Of a stretch of DNA of 55,165 bases, positions 29,722-39,007 are shown piece by piece. Below the pieces are notes generated by a model. That model saw only the letters and a list, made by a program, of their open reading frames with translations, searched no databases and was not told where the DNA came from. The stretch comes from Alistipes sp. (lineage in GTDB: Bacteria; Bacteroidota; Bacteroidia; Bacteroidales; Rikenellaceae). Within the stretch, counting starts at the first letter, position 1. Every line of letters starts with the position of its first letter. Location of the stretch: positions 1 through 55,165 of the forward strand of contig JAGBCX010000044.1 of NCBI GenBank assembly GCA_017937805.1, read 5' to 3'. Both the position numbers and the translations under genes were made by a program.

Positions 29722-32706
29722 ATGTTTAGAAAGAGCGTATTGATACTGCTGTTGGCAGTGATGAATATAGGATTAGCGGAGGCTGCTGTTTCGACCGATA
29801 TTAAGCGCGAAACCGAGCGTGCTACATCGCTTATCGAGCATGGAAGATATGCCGAGGCTCGCCATGTACTGACCTCTCTGCGTAGGCATGTGCCTATTGA
29901 TGACGAGGTGCTGGTGCGTCATATCGACTTCGAGTTGGCATTGTGTGCCTCCGAGTTGCATGACAACGAGGCCGAGAAGATAATGCTTGCCTTCCTGCGC
30001 CGTTATCCCGAGTCGGTACATGTGAACGATGTGCGCTTTATGTTGGCAATGTACTATTGCGAGCGCGAGGAGTATGCGAACGCCCGAAAATATCTCGATA
30101 TGGTGTCGTACAAGGCTCTCACGGCCGACAATAAGGAGCGTTACAATATGCGAATGGGCTATATCGAGTTTACATCGGGCAACTACGATAAGGCCTATAA
30201 GTTGTTCTCTACACTTTCTCCAACGGGAAATTATGCCGACCATGCCGTATACTATAAGTCGTATATCCACTACGCTCGTGGCGAGTACAAAGAGGCATAT
30301 AAAGGTTTCGATTCGCTGAAAAAGAGCGATAACTACTCGAAGGTTATCCCGTATTACCTCTTTCAGATTGAGTTCGCACGAGGCAACTATCAATATGTCG
30401 TAAAGAGTGGCGATGAGTTGTTGAAGCAGTCGGTCGAGGTAGAGCGCACTGAGTTGATGCGAGTGATAGCGGAGGCTTGGTATCGCTTGCAAGGCTACAA
30501 CAAAGCGTTCCTCTACATGTCGATGTACCAGCGTTCGGGCGGTAAAATGGGACGAGAGGAGAACTATATCCTCGGCTACTCGGCATATCGTTCGACCGAT
30601 TATGCCACTGCGATTGAGGCTCTGCGCAAGGTGGCAGAGGGTAGTGACGAGTTGGCGCAGAACGCTTCGTATCACTTGGCAGATTGCTATATTCGCCGTG
30701 ATGACAAGCGTCAGGCAATTCACGCCTTTGCTATGGCGGCAGACGAGAAGTATAACAACGAGATTTCGGAAGATGCCTTGTTTAACTATGGCAAGTTGCT
30801 CTTTGAAACGGGTGGCGGAACTTTCAACGAATCTATCAATGTGTTGACTCGTTATGTTACGAAATATCCCGATTCGGAGCGCGCTGACGAAGCACGCGAG
30901 TTGCTGATTGCCGCATACTACAACTCGCACGATTACGAGATGGCTTACAAGGCGATTAAGGCCTTTCCGAATCCTGACGGAACGCAACGAGCAGCGTTGC
31001 AGAAGATTGCCTACTTCAACGGTTTGGAGTACTTTATGGTGGGCGACTATGTAAAGGCGAAAGCGAAACTCGATGAAGCGCAAAAGATTGGCGTGAGCCC
31101 TAAATATAATGCTTTGTGCCTCTTTTGGTTAGGCGAGATAGCTTATATATCGGGCAACTACGCAGAGGCTATAAGCTATTACGATTACTATTTGCGTCGT
31201 GCGCCAAAAACAGAGAAGGAGTATCAGATGGCTTTGTATAATCTTGGCTATGCCCACTTTACGCAGAAGGATATGACGAAGAGCCAAAAGGCTTTCGAGG
31301 GCTTTATTTGGCTCTATAAGGCTGCTGACCGCTATCGTGCCGATGCCTTCAACCGCTTGGGCGATGCGCAGTACTCGCAACGCAAATATGCCGATGCAGT
31401 GAAGAGCTACGAAGGTGCTGTGGCACTCGGAACAGCGGAGCAAGATTATGCCAAGTATCAACGCGCTATTTCGCTCGGTTTGGCGGGTAAAACAACGGCT
31501 AAAATCGGAGCTTTGCGCCAGATGCAGGGCGAGAATTGTGGCGACTACAATGACGATGCTGCATACGAACTTGGCCGTACCTATGTGTCGCTTGGTCGTT
31601 ATGCTGACGGAGCCTCGGTCTTGGAGGGTTTTGTTGAGAGATATCCACAATCACCATATTACACACCGGCATTGTTGGATTTGGGTTTGGTGCATTTCAA
31701 CCTCGGAAATAGCGATAAGTCGTTGCACTATTACGACCGCATTATCTCTTCGGCTCCGCAGTCGAAGGCTGCAAAAGATGCAATGCAGAGTGTGCGCGAG
31801 ATATACGTGGCAAAGGGTAATATAAACGACTACTTCGCTTATGCCGAGCGTACGGGCGTGGAGTGCGATTTGAGCGTGATGGCTCGCGATTCGTTGTCGT
31901 TCCGTGCTGCGCAGAATATCTATCTTGCCGACCGAACAGCCGATGCAATATCGCACCTAAAAGGGTACTTGGAGAACTATCCGAAGGGATATTATACCAA
32001 CGATGCTTTGTTCTGTCTGAGCGATTGCTACCTCAAAAGCGACAGCCTTGACCGCGCAGTTGAGAGTTTGAAGTTGTTGGCCGAGCAACCGCAAAACCAA
32101 TATACAATACCTGTGGTTGAGAAGTTGGCACGAGTAACTTTCGACAATGGCATATACGAGGAGTCGGCTCAGGCCTTCCGCCGCATGTATGAGCTGGCTG
32201 ATGGGCCAACCGCACGAATGGAGTCGGCAAATGGATATGCCGAATCGGTGCTTTTGCGTAAAGATGACGATGCACTGATGGCTATGGCAAACGATTTGGA
32301 TACCTTGGCCGATGTTGATGCTACGATGCTTCGTCGAGTACGTTTCGCAAAGGCGAAGGTGCTTACCTCGCGAGGCGAGAGCGTGGAGGCTCGCAAGATT
32401 TATGAATTGCTTTCGGCAGATGTATCAAATGTGGAGGGTGCCGAATCGGCTTATCGCGTTATTGAGGCCCTCTTTGGCGAGGCCAAACTCGATGAGTGCG
32501 AGCAGAAGATATATGCCTTGGCGGATAGCAAAACTCCTCATTCGTATTGGTTGGGTAAGGCGTTTATCTTGCTGGGCGATATATATGTACAGCGCAATGA
32601 CCTCTTCCAAGCTAAAGCGACATACCGCAGTGTGGTAGATGGTTATACCCCTGTTGATGATGGTGTTGTGGCAGAGGCGCAGTCGAAACTCGAAAAATTG
32701 AATTAG
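29722..32706 (+). CDS. Large tetratricopeptide-repeat protein, exported
   Basis: 994 residues with a signal peptide (1-21, ending AEAA). Almost the whole mature protein is helical repeats; clear TPR-like units read YAEARKYLDMVSYKALT, YDKAYKLFSTLSPTGNY, YKEAYKGFDSLKKSDNY, YAEAISYYDYYLRRAPKT, MTKSQKAFEGFIWLYK and FQAKATYRSVVDGYTP. It is probably periplasmic or on the inner face of the outer membrane, serving as a scaffold. The stop is six bases from the next gene, a plugless barrel, so the two proteins probably work together. I recall this gene pair in other Bacteroidales, without an assigned function. Confidence 0.85.
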   Translation: MFRKSVLILLLAVMNIGLAEAAVSTDIKRETERATSLIEHGRYAEARHVLTSLRRHVPIDDEVLVRHIDFELALCASELHDNEAEKIMLAFLRRYPESVHVNDVRFMLAMYYCEREEYANARKYLDMVSYKALTADNKERYNMRMGYIEFTSGNYDKAYKLFSTLSPTGNYADHAVYYKSYIHYARGEYKEAYKGFDSLKKSDNYSKVIPYYLFQIEFARGNYQYVVKSGDELLKQSVEVERTELMRVIAEAWYRLQGYNKAFLYMSMYQRSGGKMGREENYILGYSAYRSTDYATAIEALRKVAEGSDELAQNASYHLADCYIRRDDKRQAIHAFAMAADEKYNNEISEDALFNYGKLLFETGGGTFNESINVLTRYVTKYPDSERADEARELLIAAYYNSHDYEMAYKAIKAFPNPDGTQRAALQKIAYFNGLEYFMVGDYVKAKAKLDEAQKIGVSPKYNALCLFWLGEIAYISGNYAEAISYYDYYLRRAPKTEKEYQMALYNLGYAHFTQKDMTKSQKAFEGFIWLYKAADRYRADAFNRLGDAQYSQRKYADAVKSYEGAVALGTAEQDYAKYQRAISLGLAGKTTAKIGALRQMQGENCGDYNDDAAYELGRTYVSLGRYADGASVLEGFVERYPQSPYYTPALLDLGLVHFNLGNSDKSLHYYDRIISSAPQSKAAKDAMQSVREIYVAKGNINDYFAYAERTGVECDLSVMARDSLSFRAAQNIYLADRTADAISHLKGYLENYPKGYYTNDALFCLSDCYLKSDSLDRAVESLKLLAEQPQNQYTIPVVEKLARVTFDNGIYEESAQAFRRMYELADGPTARMESANGYAESVLLRKDDDALMAMANDLDTLADVDATMLRRVRFAKAKVLTSRGESVEARKIYELLSADVSNVEGAESAYRVIEALFGEAKLDECEQKIYALADSKTPHSYWLGKAFILLGDIYVQRNDLFQAKATYRSVVDGYTPVDDGVVAEAQSKLEKLN

Positions 32707-32712
32707 TACGCT

Positions 32713-34446
32713 ATGAAAAGATGTATAACAACTCTTATATTGCTTTGTGTGGTGTCGTTTTCGGCATCGGCACAGGTCGAGAAGCAGGTCGAAGTGACAA
32801 AAAACTATGCGCCGGAGATTGGTGCAGCGCGCAAGATGGATATTGTGCCGAATATGGTCGATACCATAACGCTTCGTCCCGAAATAGATTATAGCGTTAC
32901 GCCTCGCTCATTTGCATCGACACTCGGTACGCATCGTTTTAATCCTGCGACTGTTACATATTGGGAGTATAAACGTCAATATCCGTTCTATTTGAAGTTC
33001 GGAGCCGGTTATCCGTTAAATACCATAGGCGATTTGTATGCTTCGGCTCATCGTGCCGATGTGGGTTATGTAACGGGATATGCCAATCACTATGGTCAAT
33101 ATCTACGTTTCAAAGAGTACCCAAATCGCCGTGCCAATAAGATGGAAAATCGTTTTGGCGTAATGGGAGGAAAGTATTTTGGCAGATATACGCTTTCGGG
33201 CGATTTGCACTACGACTTGAATAGTTATACTCGTTTTCCGTCTACAGATAGTTACGATAGGCGCAAAATCGAGTACAACGACGTTAAGTTGGCGGCGAGT
33301 TTTGGTGATTCGTTTGCCGATTATAACCACCTTAATTTCAAAGTCTATGGCTCGGCCGATCTCTATACGGACAACTCCAAAAACTTGGTGGAGAGTGATA
33401 GGTATCAGCAGATAAATGCTACGGCAGGAGTGGCTCTGGCTCGCGAGATAACCAAACGTGGTGCGCTCTCCTTAAATGTAGATTATCAGGGATACTATGG
33501 TTTGAAATCGCTCAAAAGCTATAAGAATTCGATTGTCGGAGCTACACTGATGTGTCGCTATCGTTCGGGCGGATTGTTGGATTTGAATGCCGGAGTGAAA
33601 CTCTATTATGACCATAATCCTGCCTATGCCGAGAAGGCAGACAAGTGGCATGGTTTCCCTGTTGTGAATGTTTCGCTCAATATAGGCGATAAAGGTCGTG
33701 CCGTGCCTTATGTGGAGGTCGATGGAGAGTTGCGCAATAACAGCTACTACGCACTTGTGAAGCGTAATCCGTATGTGTCGATTTTTGGCGCGGGAGATGG
33801 CTTGTTGCAGAGTGATATAGCTCTGCCAAATACCGATATATACAATGTCCGTTTCGGTATTTCGGGACACTCGGCAAGTAGCAAATTTGCATATCGTTTC
33901 TATGCTAATATGTCGTTTATGCTGAATGACCTCTATTGGTATAATGTAAACAGACTATTCTTCGATGTCGTAACGGCAAATCGTAATATATGGTCGTTGT
34001 GCGGAGCCGTTGACTATAAGCCTATATCGCAATTGCTTATTACAGCACAAGTGAAGGGCTCGTTGTATGATGATATGGCGTGGTACAAAGACCAACATCT
34101 TGCAGGTACTATGCCTGATGTGGAGGCTATGTTGCAGGTGAGATATACCCACAAAAAATTTACTTTGGGGTTGTCGGCCGAGCTATATGGACGTACTCAG
34201 TGGTTGAGTGTCTATAACGAGAGGCTGTTTAATGAGGAGGCTACAACTTCATCGGAGATGTACGGAGTCTTTAAGGCACCAACCTCGCTCAATCTGAGCC
34301 TCTATGCTGATTGGCATGTGAATAGCACCTGTACGGTATTTGCCGAGGGAAACAACCTGATAGGTAGCGTGATGCCGACCTACCGTTGGGCATTCTATCG
34401 CGAGATGGGCCCATCATTTACGGTGGGTGTGAAGGTGCAGTTCTAA
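32713..34446 (+). CDS. TonB-receptor-like outer-membrane barrel without a plug
   Basis: 577 residues: signal peptide (1-21, ending SASAQ), then VEKQVEVTKNYAPEIGAARKMDI and a barrel with many Tyr-rich strands (KFGAGYPLNTIGDLYASAHR, YTLSGDLHYDLNSYTRF) ending VGVKVQF, a proper C-terminal BAM signal. No CarboxypepD-like or plug domain fits before the strands, so it is a structural barrel or channel and not an active transporter. Cotranscribed with the TPR gene. Substrate or client unknown. Confidence 0.78.
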   Translation: MKRCITTLILLCVVSFSASAQVEKQVEVTKNYAPEIGAARKMDIVPNMVDTITLRPEIDYSVTPRSFASTLGTHRFNPATVTYWEYKRQYPFYLKFGAGYPLNTIGDLYASAHRADVGYVTGYANHYGQYLRFKEYPNRRANKMENRFGVMGGKYFGRYTLSGDLHYDLNSYTRFPSTDSYDRRKIEYNDVKLAASFGDSFADYNHLNFKVYGSADLYTDNSKNLVESDRYQQINATAGVALAREITKRGALSLNVDYQGYYGLKSLKSYKNSIVGATLMCRYRSGGLLDLNAGVKLYYDHNPAYAEKADKWHGFPVVNVSLNIGDKGRAVPYVEVDGELRNNSYYALVKRNPYVSIFGAGDGLLQSDIALPNTDIYNVRFGISGHSASSKFAYRFYANMSFMLNDLYWYNVNRLFFDVVTANRNIWSLCGAVDYKPISQLLITAQVKGSLYDDMAWYKDQHLAGTMPDVEAMLQVRYTHKKFTLGLSAELYGRTQWLSVYNERLFNEEATTSSEMYGVFKAPTSLNLSLYADWHVNSTCTVFAEGNNLIGSVMPTYRWAFYREMGPSFTVGVKVQF

Positions 34447-34458
34447 TGCGGAGCATTA

Positions 34459-34513
34459 AATTAAGAATTAAAAATTAAAAATTATTTATAGTTAATGGCT
34501 AACGGCTAATGGC
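34459..34513. repeat. Heptanucleotide repeats (AATTAAR)4 and (TAATGGC)3
   Basis: 34459-34486: AATTAAG, AATTAAA, AATTAAA, AATTATT. 34493-34513: TAATGGC, TAACGGC, TAATGGC. The third TAATGGC carries the ATG (34509) that is the upstream start candidate for the next gene. Confidence 0.88.
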
Positions 34514-35036
34514 AAAAAATATGGGTAACAAAGGCTTCTATACCGTTCCGTTTGTGTGGAGTAAGAGTGTGTGGGTGATAACGTTCTCCTTCTTTATCCT
34601 TTGGGTGGGCGTATCTGCATTTATGCTCTATGAGATATTTACGCAGGCGGAAAATACCGAGTCCTTGATAGGACTTATTGTCTTCAATATCATAATGTTG
34701 CCAACGATGTTGGCGTGCGAGGGGCTGGCTCCGCAACGCTTGGAAGTGGGGGAGTCGCAGATTGTGGTTTTGCGCCGCTATCAGAGCGTTGTGATTAGTC
34801 GTGACGAGATAAAGAGCGTTGAACCGCTGCCCGCGAATGCTATGCGTGGCGCAATTCGCACCTGTGGGGTAGGTGGTTTGTTCGGCTACTTTGGAAAGTA
34901 TTATGCTCGCAGTATCGGCTCGTTTTCGCTCTATGCCACCGGCTCGGAAAATCTCTTCCTTATCCGCAAGTGGAACGGCAAAAATATCGTTATCGCCTGT
35001 GCCGAACCGGACAAGATGAAGCAATTTATTGAATGA
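34509..35036 (+). CDS. Membrane protein with a PH-like domain
   Basis: 175 residues. Two transmembrane segments near 20-42 and 55-72, then a soluble region with GESQIVVLRRYQSVVISRDEIKSVEPLP (in parts), the strand pattern of bacterial PH domains (bPH_2-like). Two starts are possible: ATG 34509 lies inside a TAATGGC repeat, ATG 34521 just after it. The later start gives MGNKGFYTVPF and does not depend on the repeat. Function unknown. Confidence 0.72.
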   Translation: MAKNMGNKGFYTVPFVWSKSVWVITFSFFILWVGVSAFMLYEIFTQAENTESLIGLIVFNIIMLPTMLACEGLAPQRLEVGESQIVVLRRYQSVVISRDEIKSVEPLPANAMRGAIRTCGVGGLFGYFGKYYARSIGSFSLYATGSENLFLIRKWNGKNIVIACAEPDKMKQFIE

Positions 35037-35131
35037 TAGGGCAATATCTATCAAAAGGACCTGCATTTTTGATGTGGGTTCTTTTTCTTTTTTTAATTAT
35101 TAAAAAAGTTGTGTAATTCAAAAAATGTTCG

Positions 35132-35139
35132 TACCTTTG
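35132..35139 (+). promoter_or_regulatory. Promoter of the rplM-rpsI operon
   Basis: TACCTTTG. Just downstream, CGCACT-CGCAA-AGTGCG (35140-35156) forms a small hairpin at the 5' end of the transcript, a possible L13 leader. Confidence 0.6.
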
Positions 35140-35191
35140 CGCACTCGCAAAGTGCGAGGTTGGATTACATAAATTTTTTAACAAGTATTAG

Positions 35192-35647
35192 ATGGATTCA
35201 TTAAGTTACAAAACTATCTCGTTGAATGCAGCGACAGTCAACAAGGAGTGGGTTGTCATTGACGCTACCAACGAGGTATTGGGACGCTTGGCATCGCAGA
35301 TCGCAAAGATTCTCTGCGGTAAGAACAAGCCGGGCTACACCCCTCACGTAGATTGCGGTGACAATGTTATCGTTATCAACGCCGAGAAGGTAAAGCTCAC
35401 AGGTAAGAAGTTGACCGATAAGGTCTATGTCCGCCACACCGGCTATCCGGGTGGTCAGCGTTTCGCTACTCCTGCCTTATATTTGGCAAAGAAACCTGAG
35501 TTCGTAATCGAAGAGGCAGTTCGTGGTATGTTGCCAAAGAACCGTCTTGGAGAGGCTATCATCAAAAACTTGAAGGTTTACGCTGGTGCAGAGCATCCGC
35601 ACGCAGCTCAGAACCCAAAGCAAATTAAGTTAAACGAGATTAAGTAA
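35192..35647 (+). CDS. rplM: 50S ribosomal protein L13
   Basis: 151 residues. Standard L13 motifs: [22 protein letters not shown] near the N-terminus (in parts), [31 protein letters not shown] and [15 protein letters not shown]. It binds 23S rRNA domain VI early in 50S assembly. It is followed by rpsI after five bases, the usual pairing. Confidence 0.97.
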   Translation: MDSLSYKTISLNAATVNKEWVVIDATNEVLGRLASQIAKILCGKNKPGYTPHVDCGDNVIVINAEKVKLTGKKLTDKVYVRHTGYPGGQRFATPALYLAKKPEFVIEEAVRGMLPKNRLGEAIIKNLKVYAGAEHPHAAQNPKQIKLNEIK

Positions 35648-35652
35648 GAATT

Positions 35653-36039
35653 ATGGAAGTTGTAAACACAGTTGGTCGCCGTAAGGCAGCTGTAGCTCGC
35701 GTATTCGTGAAGCCAGGAACTGGTAACATTACAATCAACCACAAGGCTCTCGATGTCTATTTCCCATTGAACATCTTGCAGTACGAGGTTAAGCAGCCAT
35801 TGCTCGTAACCGAGACTGCAGAGGCTTACGATGTTGTTGTAAACCTCGTAGGTGGTGGTATCAAGGGTCAGGCAGAGGCCGCTCGTATGGGTATCGCTCG
35901 CGCATTGTGCGAGATTAACGCAGAGTATCGTCCTGTTTTGAAGAAGAACGGATTCCTTACTCGTGACGCCCGTGAGGTTGAGCGTAAGAAGCCGGGACAG
36001 CCTGGTGCACGTCGTAAGTTCCAGTTCAGCAAGCGTTAA
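35653..36039 (+). CDS. rpsI: 30S ribosomal protein S9
   Basis: 128 residues. N-terminal [18 protein letters not shown], central [19 protein letters not shown] and the basic tail [11 protein letters not shown] that reaches the P-site tRNA. Complete and normal length. Confidence 0.97.
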   Translation: MEVVNTVGRRKAAVARVFVKPGTGNITINHKALDVYFPLNILQYEVKQPLLVTETAEAYDVVVNLVGGGIKGQAEAARMGIARALCEINAEYRPVLKKNGFLTRDAREVERKKPGQPGARRKFQFSKR

Positions 36040-36134
36040 TATTTATTTCGCAAGCGGACTAACAAATCGGCAAAGCACGACAAGGGTTTACGAAAGTCAG
36101 CAAGACCACTTATACTTATATTATTATATAGAGC

Positions 36135-36162
36135 TAATGGCCAATGGCTAATAGCTGATGGT
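36135..36162. repeat. Heptanucleotide repeat (TAATGGC)4 upstream of rpsB
   Basis: TAATGGC, CAATGGC, TAATAGC, TGATGGT, in the rpsI-rpsB spacer. Same flavour as 34493-34513. It lies just before a TACTTTG sequence (36176-36182) that may be the promoter. Confidence 0.85.
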
Positions 36163-36201
36163 CAGAAAAAAGTGCTACTTTGCTACTTGCCCTGTCGCGG
36201 A

Positions 36202-36240
36202 AAACTCTCAGGATTAACAAGGTTACTACCGTGAGAGTTG
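36202..36240 (+). promoter_or_regulatory. Candidate rpsB leader hairpin
   Basis: AACTCTCA near 36202-36209 pairs with TGAGAGTT near 36231-36240 around a loop containing GGATTAACAAGGTTACTACC. It lies about 40 bases before the S2 start, where ribosomal proteins often autoregulate. No Rfam family recognised. Confidence 0.4.
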
Positions 36241-36279
36241 AAGTAAAGAGAAATTAAAATTACAAAAAAAGAAACTAAA

Positions 36280-36984
36280 ATGTCTAGAACAGATTTTAAT
36301 ACATTGTTGGAGGCCGGCGTACATTTCGGACACTTGAAGCGCAAGTGGAATCCTAAAATGGCTCCATATATCTTTATGGAGAAGAACGGCATTCATATCA
36401 TCGACCTTCACAAGACAGTAGTGAAGTTAGATGAGGCTGCAGCAGCACTCAAAAATATCGCTAAGAGCGGTCGCCGTGTGTTGTTCGTAGCAACAAAGAA
36501 ACAAGCAAAGGAGATTGTTGCCGAAAAGGTAGCAGCCGTTGGTATGCCATACGTAACTGAGCGTTGGGCTGGCGGTATGCTTACAAACTTCCCAACTATA
36601 CGCCGTGCTGTCAAGAAGATGGCTACCATCGACAAGCAGATAGCAGACGGTCTTTTCGAGAACTTCTCGAAGCGTGAGAAGTTGCAAATTTCGCGTCAGC
36701 GTGCTAAATTGGAGAAGAACCTCGGTTCTATCGCTGACCTTACTCGCCTTCCTGCTGCGTTGTTCGTAGTAGATGTTCAGAAGGAGCAGAATGCTGTTAA
36801 GGAGGCAAAGCGTTTGAATATTCCGGTATTTGCAATGGTAGATACTTGTTGTGATCCAACCGACATCGATTTCGTAATCCCTGCAAATGACGATGCTACA
36901 AAGTCAATCGCTTTGATTCTCGACACTGTATGTGCTGCTATCGCTGAGGGCGCAGAGGAGCGTAAGCTCGAGAAGGAGAAGTAG
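36280..36984 (+). CDS. rpsB: 30S ribosomal protein S2, ended by an early amber codon
   Basis: 234 residues before TAG. The S2 fold is complete: FNTLLEAGVHFGHLKRKWNPKM, the zinc/RNA region IFMEKNGIHIIDLHKT, TERWAGGMLTNFPTI and PAALFVVDVQKE. Beyond the TAG (36982-36984) the same frame stays open for 54 further codons to TAA at 37147, giving an Ala/Glu/Lys-rich tail as found at the end of many Bacteroidetes S2 proteins. The core should assemble normally; loss of the tail is a nonsense mutation or an assembly error. tsf follows, the usual order. Confidence 0.95.
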   Translation: MSRTDFNTLLEAGVHFGHLKRKWNPKMAPYIFMEKNGIHIIDLHKTVVKLDEAAAALKNIAKSGRRVLFVATKKQAKEIVAEKVAAVGMPYVTERWAGGMLTNFPTIRRAVKKMATIDKQIADGLFENFSKREKLQISRQRAKLEKNLGSIADLTRLPAALFVVDVQKEQNAVKEAKRLNIPVFAMVDTCCDPTDIDFVIPANDDATKSIALILDTVCAAIAEGAEERKLEKEK

Positions 36985-37149
36985 GCTGTTGAGGCTGAGG
37001 CTAATACAGAGGCTCCTGCAAAGAAACCTGCCAAGACTCGTATCAAGAAGAGCGTAAAGGCTACTGTTGATGCTGAGGAGAAGGCAGCAGAGGAGATTGT
37101 TGCAGCTGTTGAGGCTGCTCCTGCTGCTGAGGAGGCACAGGCAGAGTAA
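36985..37149 (+). pseudogene. Untranslated in-frame tail of rpsB
   Basis: 54 sense codons in frame with rpsB beginning AVEAEANTEAPAKKPAKTR and ending AAPAAEEAQAE, then TAA. The codon use matches the neighbouring ribosomal genes and the lysine/alanine/glutamate composition is that of a ribosomal protein tail, so it was coding until recently. Readthrough of the amber codon would restore a 289-residue protein if one residue is inserted. Confidence 0.8.
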
Positions 37150-37178
37150 TTATTAACTAAGTAAATTACAGAAAAACT

Positions 37179-38180
37179 ATGGCAATAGAGATTAAGGCAG
37201 CTGATGTAATGAAGCTGCGTAAGATGACCGGTGCCGGTATGATGGACTGCAAGAAGGCTCTCGTAGATGCAGAAGGCGATTACGAGCGTGCTAAGGAGAT
37301 CATCAAGGAGAAGGGTAAGCTCGTAGCAGCAAAGCGTGCTGACCGCGAGACCTCTGAGGGTGCTGTTATTGCAAAGGTTCAGGACGGAAAGGCTATCGTA
37401 GTAGGTCTTGGTTGTGAGACTGACTTCGTGGCAAAGAATGCTGACTTCCAGGCACTTGCTCAGGCAATTGCAGATGCAGCTCTCACTCACTTCCCTGCTG
37501 ATAAGGAGGCTCTCATGGCTTGCACACTCGCAGATGGCCGCACAGTTGAGGCAGCTGTTACAGAGTTGACAGGTCAGACAGGCGAGAAGCATGTTGTTGC
37601 AGGTTACGAGGCTATTGAGGCTCCATTTATTGTGGCTTATATGCACGTTATCACCGGTAAGCTTGCTGCTGTTGTTGGCTTCAACAAGGAGCTTGACGCA
37701 CAGGTTGCTAAGGGTGTAGCAATGCAGGTTGCTTCGATGAATCCGGTAGCTGTATCGGCTACAAATGTTGAGCAGAGCGTACTTGACGCTGAGTTCAAGA
37801 CTGCAGTTGAGAAGACTAAGGACGAGCTTGTACAGAAGGAGATTAACTCGGCTCTCACAAAGGCTGGTATCAACCCTGCACACGTTGATAGCGAGGATCA
37901 CATTGAGTCTAACCAGTCTAAGGGTTGGATTACCGCAGAGCAGGCAGCGCAGGCTCGCGAGATTATCAAGACCGTAGGCGAGGCTAAGGCTGCAAACCTC
38001 AATATGCAGATGATTGAGAACATCGCTAAGGGCCGTGTTCAGAAGTTCCTCAAGGAGAACACTCTCGAGGAGCAGGGCTACCAGATGGGCGATGGTAAGA
38101 CTCCTGTTAAGGAGGTTATCAAGGCAGCTGACGCAGAGGCTAAGGTTCTTGTATTCAAGCGAGTATCACTCTCTGACTAA
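37179..38180 (+). CDS. tsf: Elongation factor Ts
   Basis: 333 residues, nucleotide-exchange factor for EF-Tu. N-terminal UBA-like domain with VMKLRKMTGAGMMDCKKAL (10-28) and the EF-Tu contact TDFVAKN near 87-93. The length and long central insertion match Bacteroidetes EF-Ts. Ends at a strong terminator. Confidence 0.97.
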   Translation: MAIEIKAADVMKLRKMTGAGMMDCKKALVDAEGDYERAKEIIKEKGKLVAAKRADRETSEGAVIAKVQDGKAIVVGLGCETDFVAKNADFQALAQAIADAALTHFPADKEALMACTLADGRTVEAAVTELTGQTGEKHVVAGYEAIEAPFIVAYMHVITGKLAAVVGFNKELDAQVAKGVAMQVASMNPVAVSATNVEQSVLDAEFKTAVEKTKDELVQKEINSALTKAGINPAHVDSEDHIESNQSKGWITAEQAAQAREIIKTVGEAKAANLNMQMIENIAKGRVQKFLKENTLEEQGYQMGDGKTPVKEVIKAADAEAKVLVFKRVSLSD

Positions 38181-38200
38181 TCAGGGCTAATCCCAATACG

Positions 38201-38235
38201 AAAGCAGTACGAGAAATCGTACTGCTTTTTTTTTG
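38201..38235 (+). terminator. Terminator after tsf
   Basis: AAAGCAGTACGA (38201-38212), GAAA tetraloop, TCGTACTGCTTT (38217-38228), then a long T run. Confidence 0.93.
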
Positions 38236-38252
38236 CTTTCGTTGTATATCTT

Positions 38253-39005
38253 TTAGTGGTGGTGATGTTCCAATACGGTATGAGGAACGTGACCGTGCGA
38301 AATAATCTGAATAGGGCAGTGGTAATTCTCTAATTGCTCGGCAGTTATTATGTTCGAGTCGTGGCGATGAACGGTGCGATTGACGCAAACAATGCTCTTT
38401 ACGACGCTTGTAATGGTGCCGAGGTCGTGCGATACCATAACTATCGCCATACGCTCGTTCAAGCGGTGTAGAAGTGTGTATAATTCGTTCTCGAACTGAT
38501 TGTCCACGAAGTTGGTCGGCTCGTCAAGAATAAGCAGTTTTGGCTCTAAAATCACTGCACGGCAGAGTAGTGCGCGTTGCATCTGTCCGCCCGAAATCTC
38601 GCTTATTTGTCGCTCGGCAATCGACTCTATGCCAGCCATTTCAAGCAGTTGTATTGCACGTTTACGGTCTGTGGCGGTATATCGTTTGAGTAGCCCTTTC
38701 TCCGCTTGCAGACCAGACATTACAACCTCAATGACCGAAATCGGAAACGAACGGTCGAACTCTGCTTGTTGCGGAAGGTAGCCGATAAGACGATGTCCTT
38801 GCTCCGAAAGAGTGGGGGAGTAGGCGACCTCTCCTTTGTGCGGAATGGTGCCTAAAATTGCCTTTACGAGGGTGGTTTTACCTCCGCCATTTGGTCCGAT
38901 AATGCCCAGAAAATCATCGGGGTATATATCGAGCGAGACACTCTCTAACGCAGTCGTTTCATCATACTGCACCGATACATTTTTCAGCGAAACAAGTGAC
39001 TCCAT
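38253..39005 (-). CDS. znuC: Zinc ABC transporter ATP-binding protein (ZnuC-like)
   Basis: 250 residues. Walker A GPNGGGKTT (37-45), signature ISGGQMQRA (about 138-146), Walker B LLILDEPTNF and the H-loop in VMVSHDLGTI. The C-terminus is rich in histidine (HGHVPHTVLEHHHH), which suits a zinc transporter. It lies two bases downstream of the binding-protein gene, so they form one operon. The matching permease is not adjacent; a candidate is at 53183-54034. Confidence 0.9.
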   Translation of the reverse strand: MESLVSLKNVSVQYDETTALESVSLDIYPDDFLGIIGPNGGGKTTLVKAILGTIPHKGEVAYSPTLSEQGHRLIGYLPQQAEFDRSFPISVIEVVMSGLQAEKGLLKRYTATDRKRAIQLLEMAGIESIAERQISEISGGQMQRALLCRAVILEPKLLILDEPTNFVDNQFENELYTLLHRLNERMAIVMVSHDLGTITSVVKSIVCVNRTVHRHDSNIITAEQLENYHCPIQIISHGHVPHTVLEHHHH

Positions 39006-39007
39006 TT

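Noticed and set aside
29773-31083. 436-codon antisense open frame over the TPR gene
   Set aside because: Shadow of the TPR coding strand; no signal peptide, motif or promoter.
36982-37149. Genome-wide recoding of TAG to sense
   Set aside because: Several other genes end normally at TAG, for example the acyltransferase at 6206-6208 and the SDR gene at 20166-20168.
36777-37901. 374-codon antisense open frame over rpsB-tsf
   Set aside because: It is the mirror of strongly biased ribosomal codons and has no domain; the plus-strand genes are certain.
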